NCBI RefSeq assembly: GCF_020400725.1
Contig: NZ_JAINVG010000006.1
Location: 115,563 to 179,562, forward strand
DNA length: 64,000 nucleotides
Source of the DNA: Streptomyces sp. NK15101
Lineage (GTDB): Bacteria > Actinomycetota > Actinomycetes > Streptomycetales > Streptomycetaceae
Reading direction: 5' to 3'
Shown in pieces: positions 27,531-34,963 of the stretch. The notes below the pieces were generated by a model that ran no database searches, was not told where the DNA came from, and saw nothing but the letters and a program-made list of their open reading frames with translations. The position numbers and the translations under genes are program-made. Each line of letters opens with the position of its first letter. The stretch's first letter is position 1.

Positions 27531-28451
27531 GTGACGCGACGCCTGATGCTCCTCGACACCGCCAGCCTCTACTTCCGCGCGTACTTCGGCGTGCCGGACT
27601 CCGTCCGGGCGCCGGACGGCACCCCGGTGAACGCCGTGCGCGGGCTGCTCGACTTCATCACCCGGCTCGTCCAGGACCACCGCCCCGACGATCTGGTCGC
27701 CTGCTGGGACGAGGACTGGCGGCCGCAGTGGCGGGTGGACCTGATCCCCTCGTACAAGGCGCACCGGGTGGCCGAGGAGACGGCGACGGGCCCGGACGTG
27801 GAGGAGGTCCCGGACACGCTGTCCCCGCAGGTGCCGGTGATCGAGGAGGTCCTGGCGGCGCTCGGCATCGCGCGGGTCGGGGCGGCCGGGTACGAGGCGG
27901 ACGACGTGATCGGGACGCTGGCGGGCCGCGCCGACGGACCGGTGGACATCGTCACCGGCGACCGCGACCTCTTCCAGCTGGTGGACGACACCCGGGGCGT
28001 CCGCGTGCTGTACCCCCGCAAGGGCGTCGGCGACTGCGACCTGGTGGACGCGGAGCTGATCCGCGCGAAGTACGGGGTGCGGCCCGATCAGTACGCGGAC
28101 TTCGCGGCGCTGCGCGGGGACACGAGCGACGGACTGCCCGGGGTGAAGGGCATCGGCGAGAAGACGGCGGCGCAGCTGATCACGGAGTACGGGGACCTGG
28201 CCGGCGTCCGGGCGGCGGCGGAGGACCGGACGTCGAAGCTGACGCCGGCGAAGCGGCGCGGGATCGTGGAGGCGGCCGCGTACCTGGACGTGGCGCCGAC
28301 GGTGGTGCGGGTCGCCGCCGACGTGCCGCTCCCGGAGTTCGACCCGGCCCTGCCGACCGCTCCCCGCGACCCGGCCGCCCTGGAGGCACTGGTGAAGCGG
28401 TGGAACCTGGGCGGCGCGGTGGGGCGCCTGCTGCCGGTCCTGGAGCGCTGA
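27531..28451 (+). CDS. 5'-3' exonuclease (PIN/H3TH, PolI N-terminal-like)
   Basis: A 306-residue flap/5'-3' exonuclease domain protein without a polymerase. Conserved acidic residues are visible in LMLLDTASLYFRAYF, CWDEDWRPQWR, YEADDVIGTLA, DIVTGDRDLFQLVDD and GDTSDGLPGVKGIGEKTAAQL, the last being the helix-hairpin-helix DNA clamp. Such enzymes remove RNA primers or flaps in DNA replication and repair. I prefer GTG 27531 over ATG 27519 because the candidate promoter -10 (27518-27523) covers that ATG and would yield an mRNA starting at GTG. Confidence 0.88.
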   Translation: MTRRLMLLDTASLYFRAYFGVPDSVRAPDGTPVNAVRGLLDFITRLVQDHRPDDLVACWDEDWRPQWRVDLIPSYKAHRVAEETATGPDVEEVPDTLSPQVPVIEEVLAALGIARVGAAGYEADDVIGTLAGRADGPVDIVTGDRDLFQLVDDTRGVRVLYPRKGVGDCDLVDAELIRAKYGVRPDQYADFAALRGDTSDGLPGVKGIGEKTAAQLITEYGDLAGVRAAAEDRTSKLTPAKRRGIVEAAAYLDVAPTVVRVAADVPLPEFDPALPTAPRDPAALEALVKRWNLGGAVGRLLPVLER

Positions 28452-28523
28452 AGAGGGAAGGCCACGGAGTGCACGGAATCCAGGGCGGTCCGTAGCCGCC
28501 CGGGCCTTTCCCGCCGCGGGATG

Positions 28524-28542
28524 CTAGCTTAGGCATACCTAA
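28524..28542. promoter_or_regulatory. iron box (DmdR1/IdeR site)
   Basis: CTAGCTTAGGCATACCTAA matches 15 of 19 bases of the TTAGGTTAGGCTAACCTAA consensus, with the palindromic core CTTAGG/CCTAAG. It ends 25 nt before the siderophore-interacting protein start. Confidence 0.85.
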
Positions 28543-28567
28543 GTTCGCAGAGTCAGGAGAGCCCCTC

Positions 28568-29404
28568 GTGGCAGAGCAGCAGACCCGCAAGGCACCGAAG
28601 GCCACCGAAGCGCGTGTGGTGCACACCGAGCGGATCACCCCGCACATGGTGCGGGTCGTGCTGGGCGGACCCGGGCTCGAGGACTTCACGGCGGACACCT
28701 ACACCGACCACTACGTGAAGCTGCTGTTCGCTCCGGAGGGGGTCGCCTACCCGGAGCCGTTCGACATGGAGCGGATCCGGGCGGAGTTCCCCCGGGAGCA
28801 GTGGCCGACGACGCGGACGTACACGGTGCGGGCGTGGGACCCGGTCCACCGCGAGCTGACCATCGACTTCGTGGTCCACGGCGACGAGGGCCTGGCGGGT
28901 CCCTGGGCGGCGCGCGCCCAGGCGGGCGAGACGGTGCGCTTCCTCGGCCCCGGCGGCGGCTACGCGCCGGACCCTGCGGCGGACTGGCACCTGCTCGCGG
29001 GCGACGAGAGCGCGCTCCCGGCGATCGCGGCGGCCCTGGAGCAGCTGCCCGAGGGCGCGCGGGCGCACGTCCTGATCGAGGTCGCGGACGCGGCCGAGGA
29101 GCAGAAGCTGGCCTCGGGTACGGGCATCGACGTCACGTGGCTGCACCGGGGCGACCGCCCGGTGGGCGAGGCGCTGGTCGGGGCGGTCACGTCGCTGGAC
29201 TTCCCGGCGGGCGACGTGCACGCCTTCGTCCACGGCGAGGCGGGCTTCGTGAAGGAGCTGCGCCGACACCTGCGGCTCGACCGGGGCGTGGCGCGGGAGC
29301 GCCTGTCGATCTCGGGCTACTGGCGCCTGGGCAAGTCGGACGAGGCGTGGCGCGCGATCAAGCGCGAGTGGAACGAGCAGGTGGAACGCGAGCAGGAGAG
29401 CTGA
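28568..29404 (+). CDS. siderophore-interacting protein (ViuB/YqjH-type ferric-siderophore reductase)
   Basis: A 278-residue flavoprotein of the SIP family, which reduces Fe(III) from imported siderophores. FAD-binding RTYTVRAWDP (about 79-88) and the NAD(P)-binding GDESALPAIAAALE (about 143-156) are present; GYWRLGKSDEAWR is the family's C-terminal signature. GTG 28568, with AGGAGA upstream, lies 25 nt after an iron box, so it should be repressed when iron is plentiful. No siderophore synthesis or uptake gene adjoins it. Its final codons begin a 15-16 bp tandem repeat that runs downstream. Confidence 0.9.
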   Translation: MAEQQTRKAPKATEARVVHTERITPHMVRVVLGGPGLEDFTADTYTDHYVKLLFAPEGVAYPEPFDMERIRAEFPREQWPTTRTYTVRAWDPVHRELTIDFVVHGDEGLAGPWAARAQAGETVRFLGPGGGYAPDPAADWHLLAGDESALPAIAAALEQLPEGARAHVLIEVADAAEEQKLASGTGIDVTWLHRGDRPVGEALVGAVTSLDFPAGDVHAFVHGEAGFVKELRRHLRLDRGVARERLSISGYWRLGKSDEAWRAIKREWNEQVEREQES

Positions 29405-29550
29405 CACGAGCAGAAAACCGCCGCGCGCAGAAAGCTTCCGCGGGCAGGGCTGACGCGAGCAGGGCTGACGCGGACAGAACTGACGCGGGCAGAAAACCGA
29501 CGCGCGCAGAGAGCCGAGGCGAGCAGCGCCGAGGCCGGCAGGAGAGCCGG
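29382..29550. repeat. 15-16 bp degenerate tandem array over the siderophore-interacting protein stop
   Basis: Units of the type CGMGCAGRRCTGACG, around ten copies, start inside the last codons (CGCGAGCAGGAGAGCTGA) and continue to the hairpin at 29551. The two clearest units (CGAGCAGGGCTGACG and its neighbour, about 29440-29475) are 15 bp apart; others vary by insertions. Confidence 0.8.
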
Positions 29551-29589
29551 GAAGGGGGCCCGGGGCTACGGAAGCCCCGGGCCCCCTTC
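29551..29589. terminator. bidirectional hairpin between convergent genes
   Basis: GAAGGGGGCCCGGGGCT / AGCCCCGGGCCCCCTTC, a perfect 17-bp stem with 5-nt loop ACGGA. It overlaps the last codons of the MerR gene and ends the tandem array. Confidence 0.85.
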
Positions 29590-30240
29590 GCCGTCCCGCT
29601 CCCCCGCCTGCGCGGCCCGCCCGAAAGTGCGCTCCGAGGCGTCCATGTGGGCCAGGCGGCGCAGGGCGGAGAAGATCGCGTCGCCGAGGACCGTGCCGAC
29701 GACCGCGCTCTCGACCAGCTCTTCCCGCGCCACGTGGTGCGCCACGTAGTCCAGGTCGGCCCGCGCCACCCGCTCCGCCGCGTCCGCGTAGGCGTCCAGG
29801 ACTTCGGCGAACCGCCCGTGCCCGACTTCGTCGAGCGCCGCGAGGGCCACCGCGAGGGCCTCCGCCGCCGGGCTGGAGGTGTTGGTGTGCCAGCCCCGCG
29901 CCGCGATCAGCTCCGTGACCGTCTTCCGCGCCTCCTCGACACCCTCGCCGGGCTCACGGTCGTAGCGCGGCACCATCGGGCCGGTCGCCGCGCCCAGCAC
30001 CCGGTGCACCGACCTCTCCGGGTCGTCGACCGCCACGACCACCCCGCGGATCGCCGCCACCGACAGGCCGCCCACGTCGAGGAGCGCCCGGATCAGGCGT
30101 AGCCGCCGCACGTGCGCCTCTCCGTACGAGGCCTGGTTCGGGCTCGTCAGCTCTCCGGCCGGCAGCAGCCCCTCCCGTACGTAGAACTTGATCGTCGGCA
30201 CGGACACTCCGGTCCTTCGACTCAACTCTCCGATGCGCAC
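29566..30240 (-). CDS. MerR family regulator
   Basis: A 224-residue regulator with a MerR winged helix (MRIGELSRRTGVSVPTIKFY, about 1-20, then VREGLLPAG), a dimerisation helix and a larger helical C-terminal domain of unknown ligand (about 90-205). GTG 30240 has AAAGGTGA upstream. The stop lies inside the arm of a perfect hairpin shared with the convergent gene. Its promoter region (119 nt) is shared with the divergent membrane-protein gene and contains two nested dyads, so it most likely controls that pair. Confidence 0.85.
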   Translation of the reverse strand: MRIGELSRRTGVSVPTIKFYVREGLLPAGELTSPNQASYGEAHVRRLRLIRALLDVGGLSVAAIRGVVVAVDDPERSVHRVLGAATGPMVPRYDREPGEGVEEARKTVTELIAARGWHTNTSSPAAEALAVALAALDEVGHGRFAEVLDAYADAAERVARADLDYVAHHVAREELVESAVVGTVLGDAIFSALRRLAHMDASERTFGRAAQAGERDGEGGPGLP

Positions 30241-30296
30241 CGCGTGTTCACCTTTCCGGTCTCTCTCCGGCCTTGCCGACCGACACCTCCATCATA

Positions 30297-30334
30297 GATA
30301 GTGGCGCTATCAGATAGCGGCGAGTGCCACTATC
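30297..30334. promoter_or_regulatory. nested dyads between MerR gene and membrane-protein operon
   Basis: Outer arms GATAGTGGC (30297-30305) and GCCACTATC (30326-30334); inner arms GCTATC (30306-30311) and GATAGC (30313-30318). Probable MerR operator covering both divergent promoters. Confidence 0.65.
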
Positions 30335-30359
30335 CATACATTCCCACGGGGGGATCCGT

Positions 30360-31349
30360 ATGTCTTCGTCGAGCCCACACGCCCACGTCACCCCGCCTCT
30401 CCGGCTGCACCGCCCCCTGCTCTGGTTCGTCGCCGCGATGGGCGTCCTCGCCCTCGTCTCCGCCGTCGGCATCGTCGTCGACGACCGGATACTGGTCGGC
30501 GTCCCCATCTGGACCAAGCCCTTCAAGTTCTCGGTCTCGTTCATCGCCTACGGCCTCTCCCTGGCCTGGATGCTCTCGCTGCTCCCCCGTGGCCGGCGGG
30601 TCGGCTGGTGGGCCGGGACGGTGCTCAGCGTCACCAGCGCCATCGAGATGGTGCTCATCACCCTCCAGGTGATCCGCGGCACCCGGAGCCACTTCAACCA
30701 CGCCACCCCCTTCGACAGCGCCGTCTTCTCGCTCATGGGCGCCACCGTCGCCGTGCTGTGGCTGGCCGCCCTGGTCATCGCGGTACTCCTGCTGCGCGCC
30801 CGGATCCTCGACCGGGCCATGGCCTGGGCCGTGCGGCTCTCTTCCCTGATCGCCCTGGCGGGCGCCGCCGTCGGTTTCCTGATGGTCCGGCCCACTCCGG
30901 AGCAGCTCGCGGTCGACGACGTACCGATCTCCGGCGCCCACAGCGTCGGGGTCCCCGACGGCGGGCCGTCGATGCCGCTGACCGGCTGGGCGACCACCGG
31001 CGGCGACCTGCGGGTGCCCCACTTCTTCGGGATGCACGCGCTCCAGCTGCTCCCCCTGCTGCTGATCGTCCTGGCCGCCCTCGCCGCGCGCTCCGACCGT
31101 TTCCCCGGCCTCGCGCGACTGGCCGACGAGGAGGTGCGGCTGCGCCTCACGCTCACGGCCTCGGCGGCGTACGCGGCGACCTTCGTCCTGCTGACCTGGC
31201 AGGCGCTGCGCGGTCAGGCGCTGTTGGCACCGGACGGCGCGACGCTCGCCGGCGCGGGGGCCATCGTGCTGCTCGGCGGAGCGGCCGCGGCGCTGTCCCT
31301 CCGCACCACCGCCACCTCCCCCGCCCGCGCCGAGGAGGTCATGGCATGA
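30360..31349 (+). CDS. multi-pass membrane protein of unknown function
   Basis: A 329-residue integral membrane protein with about 8 helices, starting LHRPLLWFVAAMGVLALVSAVG and containing PIWTKPFKFSVSFIAYGLSL, NHATPFDSAVFSLMGATVAV and FFGMHALQLLPLLL. His and Trp residues in helices are suggestive, but I do not recognise a named family with certainty. ATG 30360 has GGGGGGA 6 nt upstream. It overlaps the next gene by ATGA, so the two products are translationally coupled. Divergent from the MerR regulator. Confidence 0.8.
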   Translation: MSSSSPHAHVTPPLRLHRPLLWFVAAMGVLALVSAVGIVVDDRILVGVPIWTKPFKFSVSFIAYGLSLAWMLSLLPRGRRVGWWAGTVLSVTSAIEMVLITLQVIRGTRSHFNHATPFDSAVFSLMGATVAVLWLAALVIAVLLLRARILDRAMAWAVRLSSLIALAGAAVGFLMVRPTPEQLAVDDVPISGAHSVGVPDGGPSMPLTGWATTGGDLRVPHFFGMHALQLLPLLLIVLAALAARSDRFPGLARLADEEVRLRLTLTASAAYAATFVLLTWQALRGQALLAPDGATLAGAGAIVLLGGAAAALSLRTTATSPARAEEVMA

Positions 31350-31795
31350 CCGGCTTCCTCTTCGAGCTGACGTTCTTCCTCGCGGCGCCGGTCTGGCTGC
31401 TCATGATCTTCGCGCCGCGCTGGCGGGGTACCGAACGGCTCGCGGCCTCGCCGCTGACCGTCCTGCCCCTCCTGGTCCTCTGGGCGGTGTTCGCCGCCCC
31501 CGTCCTGCCCGAACTGTGGGCCGCGGTCAGCAGCCCCGACATCGACACCTTCCGCGACCTCACCGCCCTCGCGAACGGCGCCGGAGCCCTCTGGGCCCAA
31601 GTCATCGCCTGGGACCTCCTCCTCGGCCAGTGGATGTACCGCGAGGCCCGCCGCCTCTCGGTCCCCCCGCTCGTGATGGCTCCCCTGCTCCTCCTGACCG
31701 TCCTCCTCTCCCCCGTCGGCCTCCCCCTGTTCCTGATCGTCCGCGCGCTCCGGACGGCCGGGAGGAAGCGAGAGCCGGTGCTCGCACCGGCGTGA
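31346..31795 (+). CDS. ABA4-like (DUF4281) small membrane protein
   Basis: A 149-residue, four-helix membrane protein resembling ABA4-like/DUF4281 proteins (FLFELTFFLAAPVWLLMIFAPRW; AWDLLLGQWMYREAR; SPVGLPLFLIVR). The plant homologue is involved in neoxanthin formation; in bacteria the role is unknown. ATG 31346 overlaps the stop of the preceding gene (ATGA). Both are likely controlled by the MerR regulator. A short hairpin (GCCGGTGCTCGCACCGGC, 31775-31793) covers its last codons. Confidence 0.75.
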   Translation: MTGFLFELTFFLAAPVWLLMIFAPRWRGTERLAASPLTVLPLLVLWAVFAAPVLPELWAAVSSPDIDTFRDLTALANGAGALWAQVIAWDLLLGQWMYREARRLSVPPLVMAPLLLLTVLLSPVGLPLFLIVRALRTAGRKREPVLAPA

Positions 31796-31853
31796 CGGCC
31801 GGGGTCCACCCCCGGGTGGACCGCGCGGCCACCACGCGCCCTGCCCTGACCGG

Positions 31854-32385
31854 ATGCCGGACATCGACCGCGCCGTGGGCGCCGTGCCGGGTTCCGCCGT
31901 CGGCGATGCGCTGGGCGGCGGCCGACCCCAAGGACATCGGCCTCCAGACCGAGCAGGTCCTGGCGGGCGGCGACACCTGGGACGTCGCCGCCGCACGGCA
32001 CTTCCAGGTCAACGGACGCGCCGCCGGGAACGGTTCGCTGATGCGGACCCGCGCCCCCGCCCGTGTGGGCGCCGCGCCCTGCTGGTCGGTGCCCCGGCCC
32101 ACCCGCCGTGTGGGCAATCGTCCCGCAGGGGCGAGGGGGTCCCCCTGCTCGAGCGGAACGACTGCCCACAACGGGGCGCGGGTGGGCGCCGCCCCGGCGG
32201 AACGACCGCCCACAACGGGGGTGGCCGCCCTGACGGGCACCCTCGCGGGCTCGGTGTACGGCCCGGGTGCCGTCCCCGCCCGCTGGACCTCCCTCCTCCA
32301 CGTCCCCCTCCCCGGTTCCGCCGGCCGGGTCCTGCGCGCCGAGGACCTGCGGGACCTGGCCAGGGCCCTCGCCTCCGGGCCCTGA
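31854..32385 (+). pseudogene. ADP-ribosylglycohydrolase remnant
   Basis: Three fragments of an ADP-ribosylglycohydrolase (about 300-350 residues when complete) remain: DRAVGAVPGSAVGDALGG (about 31865-31918), then in another frame AADPKDIGLQTEQVLAGGDTWD...NGRAAGNGSLMRTR (about 31912-32047), and then GTLAGSVYGPGAVPARWTSLLHVPLPG...LARALASGP (about 32236-32385). At least two large deletions and a frame change are needed. The metal-binding Asp and Glu segments between the fragments are missing, so it cannot be active. The dispersed repeat (copy B) fills the second junction. Confidence 0.8.
32088..32224. repeat. dispersed composite repeat, copy B
   Basis: CGGTGCCCCGGCCCACCCGCC then GTGTGGGCAATCGTCCCGC (left arm), AGGGGGTCCCCCT core with GCTCGAG, and the right arm GAACGACTGCCCACAACGG repeated at 32156 and 32200 (44-bp period). 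Left and right arms are complementary at about 18 of 20 positions. Matches copy A at 17555-17963. Confidence 0.75.
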
Positions 32386-32400
32386 CGCGCCGGAGGCGGC

Positions 32401-32448
32401 GCCCCGTCAGGAGGCGGTCCGTCAGGGAACGGACCGTCAGGAAGCTCG
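32401..32448. repeat. 15-bp tandem repeat, three copies, at the methyltransferase stop
   Basis: On the coding strand GCTTCCTGACGGTCC, GTTCCCTGACGGACC and GCCTCCTGACGGGGC follow each other exactly 15 bp apart; the first holds the gene's TGA. Because 15 is a multiple of 3, the copies give three in-frame TGA codons (complements at 32437, 32422 and 32407). Confidence 0.85.
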
Positions 32449-33240
32449 TCCCTTCCGGGCCGTGAGCTGGAAGAGGCGGGCCGTGTGCGTGTACGGGGCT
32501 CGTGCCGTCGTGGCGAGTTCCAGGCGTTCGAGGTCGGCGTAGTACGCCGGGTCGTACTTGCGCGCGTCGTCGGTGAGGTAGTCGCAGAAGCTGCGGATGC
32601 CGTAGTGCCGCACCTCTCGGCAGCCGAGGTCCCCCAGGACCGGGATGATCTCCTCCGCCGTGTGGAGCGTCAGCTCGGAGTCGAACATCTCGTTCCGGAG
32701 CCGGTCGCCGTCGAGTGCGGCCAGGGCGGCGGCGGGGTCCAGCTCCCGGACGGCGATGTTCAGCGGCGCCGAGTGCCGGTTGATCGCCATCACCGAGAAC
32801 AGTCCTCCCTCCTTCAGCGGGCCGAGCGCCGTGGCGAGGGTGGCGGGCACGTCGTCCACGTACTGCAGGAGGTTGTGGCACAGCACCACGTCGAAGCCGC
32901 CCGCGGCGAGGTCCGCCGGAAGTGCGCGCACATCGGCCCGGACACAGGTCGCCCGCTCCGACAGTCCCCTCTCCGCGGCGCGCGCCCCGGCGGCGGCCAG
33001 CATGGCGGGCGAGAGGTCGACGACGGTGACGTGGTGCCCCCGTGCCGCGAGCCGCATCGCGTCACCGCCGTCGCCGCCCGCCAGATCGAGGATCCGCAGC
33101 GGCTCGCCCCCGGCCCCGTCGTCGAGGTGACGCATGAGGTTCGCCTCGGCGAGGGTGTAGCGGAGGCGGCCCCAGGGGGCCTCCTGCCATTCCTGCCAGG
33201 TGGCCATGGCGGTGTCGAACTTCTCGTGGTCTTGAGCCAT
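32437..33240 (-). CDS. class I SAM-dependent methyltransferase
   Basis: A 267-residue methyltransferase of the SmtA/CmoM-like group. Motif I ILDLAGGDGGDAM (about 50-62), motif II VVDLSPAMLAAA and the post-motif VLCHNLLQYV are clear; the protein starts with FDTAMATWQEWQEAPWGRLRY. CmoM acts on tRNA wobble uridine in other bacteria, but the sequence is not specific enough to assign that. ATG 33240. Alone between a pseudogene and a P450. It ends in a 15-bp repeat that triplicates its stop codon. Confidence 0.84.
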   Translation of the reverse strand: MAQDHEKFDTAMATWQEWQEAPWGRLRYTLAEANLMRHLDDGAGGEPLRILDLAGGDGGDAMRLAARGHHVTVVDLSPAMLAAAGARAAERGLSERATCVRADVRALPADLAAGGFDVVLCHNLLQYVDDVPATLATALGPLKEGGLFSVMAINRHSAPLNIAVRELDPAAALAALDGDRLRNEMFDSELTLHTAEEIIPVLGDLGCREVRHYGIRSFCDYLTDDARKYDPAYYADLERLELATTARAPYTHTARLFQLTARKGRAS

Positions 33241-33339
33241 TCCGCGACCATAGCCGCACGTCGCCGAGGCCTACGGCCCGAGGGCGTGCCCGGAAAGGCC
33301 CACCGGGGACCGGCCCGCCCGGGGACCGGCCCGCCGGGC

Positions 33340-34782
33340 TCAGTTCCGGGCGTGGACCGTGGCCAGGACGTCGCGGTCCGGCTGGAGGGTGAGGCTCGGG
33401 ACCGGGAGGATCTCGTCCGCGCTGACGTCCAGGTGGTAGCGGCGTGCCAGGACCGCGAGGACGAGGACCGCTTCGACAAGGGCGAAGCGGGTGCCGAGGC
33501 AGACGCGGGGACCGCCGCCGAAGGGGAACCAGGCGTACTCGGGTATCTCCTCGGCGGCCTCACCGTCCCCTCCGGTCCACCGCTCGGGGCGGAAGGCCTC
33601 GGCGTCGCCGTACCAGCGGGGGTCGCGGTGGGTCGCCCACTGGCTGGACCAGACGCGGGTCCCGACGGGCACGGGCATGCCGCCGAGGGTGGCGCCCTCC
33701 TTGGCCAGGCCGGTGATCAGCCAGATCGTGGGGTACAGCCGGAGGGTCTCCTTGATGACCGCCTGGGTGTACGTCAGGGAGGCGTAGTCCTCGTAGCCCG
33801 GTTCGCGGTCGGCGAGGACCCGGTCGAGTTCCTCCGTGAGGGCCTCGCGGACCCGGGGGTTGCGGGAGAGCAGGTACCAGGCCCAGACGAGGGTGGAACT
33901 CGTGGTCTCGTGACCGCCGATGTAGAGGGTGACGGTCTCGTCCCGGATCTCCTGGTCGGAGAGGGACGCGCCGGTCTCGTCCCGGGCGGCGAGCAGACGG
34001 CTGAGCAGATCGGGGCGCTCGGTCCCGCCGTCGCGGTGCTGGGACACGACGCGGGAGACCTCCGCGTCGATGACGGCGGTGGCTCGCTTGATCCGGGCGC
34101 GTCCAGGGGTGGGGACCCAGTCGGGCAGTATCGCTCCGATGCCGCTGAACTCGGCCCCGATCTCCTTCTGCGCGATGTCCATGGCCCGGCCGATGGCCTC
34201 GGCGTCGGCTGCCGTGTCGACGCCGAAGATGGTGCGGACGGCGACGAGCTGGGTGAGGGCGGCCATCTCCTTCTTGACGTCGACCCGCTGTCCGTCGCTC
34301 CACCGGTCGGCGAGGGCGACGGCGCATTCGGCCATGGTCGCCGCGTAGGAGCGGACCTGCTTCGGGCGGACGGAGGGCTGGACCAGGGACCGCTTGCGCC
34401 GCCAGTCCGCGCCCTTGGAGACGATGACGCCGTTTCCGAGGAGCGTACGGAAGGCGATGCCGAGGTCGGGCTGGTCGAAGGTGCGCTCGACCTCGGTGAG
34501 GAGTTCGCCGACCGCGTCGGGGTGCGCGACGAAGAGCGAGGGCTTGCCGCCGAAGCGCCAGCGGACGAAGTCGCCGCGCCTCCGGAGCTCCTCGAAGAAG
34601 GCAAGGGGGTTCTTGCCGAAGGCGGGCAGGTTCCCCAGGAAGGGCACGCCTCGCGGCCCCTCGGCGACAACCGGAGCCGCTACCGGGCCCGCCGGTGCCG
34701 CGTCCCCCGCCTCTGCCCCTTCCCCCATCGGCCGCCCTTCGTCCCGTGTCCCGGCATGCGGATGACCGGCTTGCGTGGCCAT
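33340..34782 (-). CDS. cytochrome P450
   Basis: A 480-residue P450, longer than most soluble streptomycete P450s (about 400), with a Gly/Ala-rich 45-residue lead. I-helix GGHETTSS, ExxR in KETLRLYP, and the heme motif FGGGPRVCLG with axial Cys428 are intact. ATG 34782 has GGGAGGGG 6 nt upstream. It resembles class with fatty-acid/terpenoid hydroxylases (CYP102/CYP4-like FAFFEELRRRGDFVRW start). No ferredoxin or reductase gene adjoins it; the single ferredoxin in this window is 19 kb away. Substrate unknown. Confidence 0.88.
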   Translation of the reverse strand: MATQAGHPHAGTRDEGRPMGEGAEAGDAAPAGPVAAPVVAEGPRGVPFLGNLPAFGKNPLAFFEELRRRGDFVRWRFGGKPSLFVAHPDAVGELLTEVERTFDQPDLGIAFRTLLGNGVIVSKGADWRRKRSLVQPSVRPKQVRSYAATMAECAVALADRWSDGQRVDVKKEMAALTQLVAVRTIFGVDTAADAEAIGRAMDIAQKEIGAEFSGIGAILPDWVPTPGRARIKRATAVIDAEVSRVVSQHRDGGTERPDLLSRLLAARDETGASLSDQEIRDETVTLYIGGHETTSSTLVWAWYLLSRNPRVREALTEELDRVLADREPGYEDYASLTYTQAVIKETLRLYPTIWLITGLAKEGATLGGMPVPVGTRVWSSQWATHRDPRWYGDAEAFRPERWTGGDGEAAEEIPEYAWFPFGGGPRVCLGTRFALVEAVLVLAVLARRYHLDVSADEILPVPSLTLQPDRDVLATVHARN

Positions 34783-34902
34783 GTGCGTCCCCTCCCCGAC
34801 TGACCTTCCCTGCCTGCGAGTCCATGCAAGCGGAAGGGCCCCGCATGCGCCACCCCTGTGGACGGCCACCTGTGGACAACCCGGGCCGGACGTCCGGAGA
34901 CG

Positions 34903-34940
34903 GGCGAGTGCCCGTGGCGTGATCGCCGCGGGCACTCGCC
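34903..34940 (-). terminator. two-tier hairpin after the helicase gene
   Basis: GGCGAGTGCCCG / CGGGCACTCGCC (12 bp) with inner GGCG / CGCC and loop TGAT, 24 nt past the helicase stop. Confidence 0.8.
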
Positions 34941-34963
34941 TTGAAGGGAGGAAGGAAGAACCG

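Noticed and set aside
33340..34782. P450 as part of a conservon operon (CYP157 type)
   Set aside because: It has a normal ExxR motif and no conservon GTPase/kinase neighbours.
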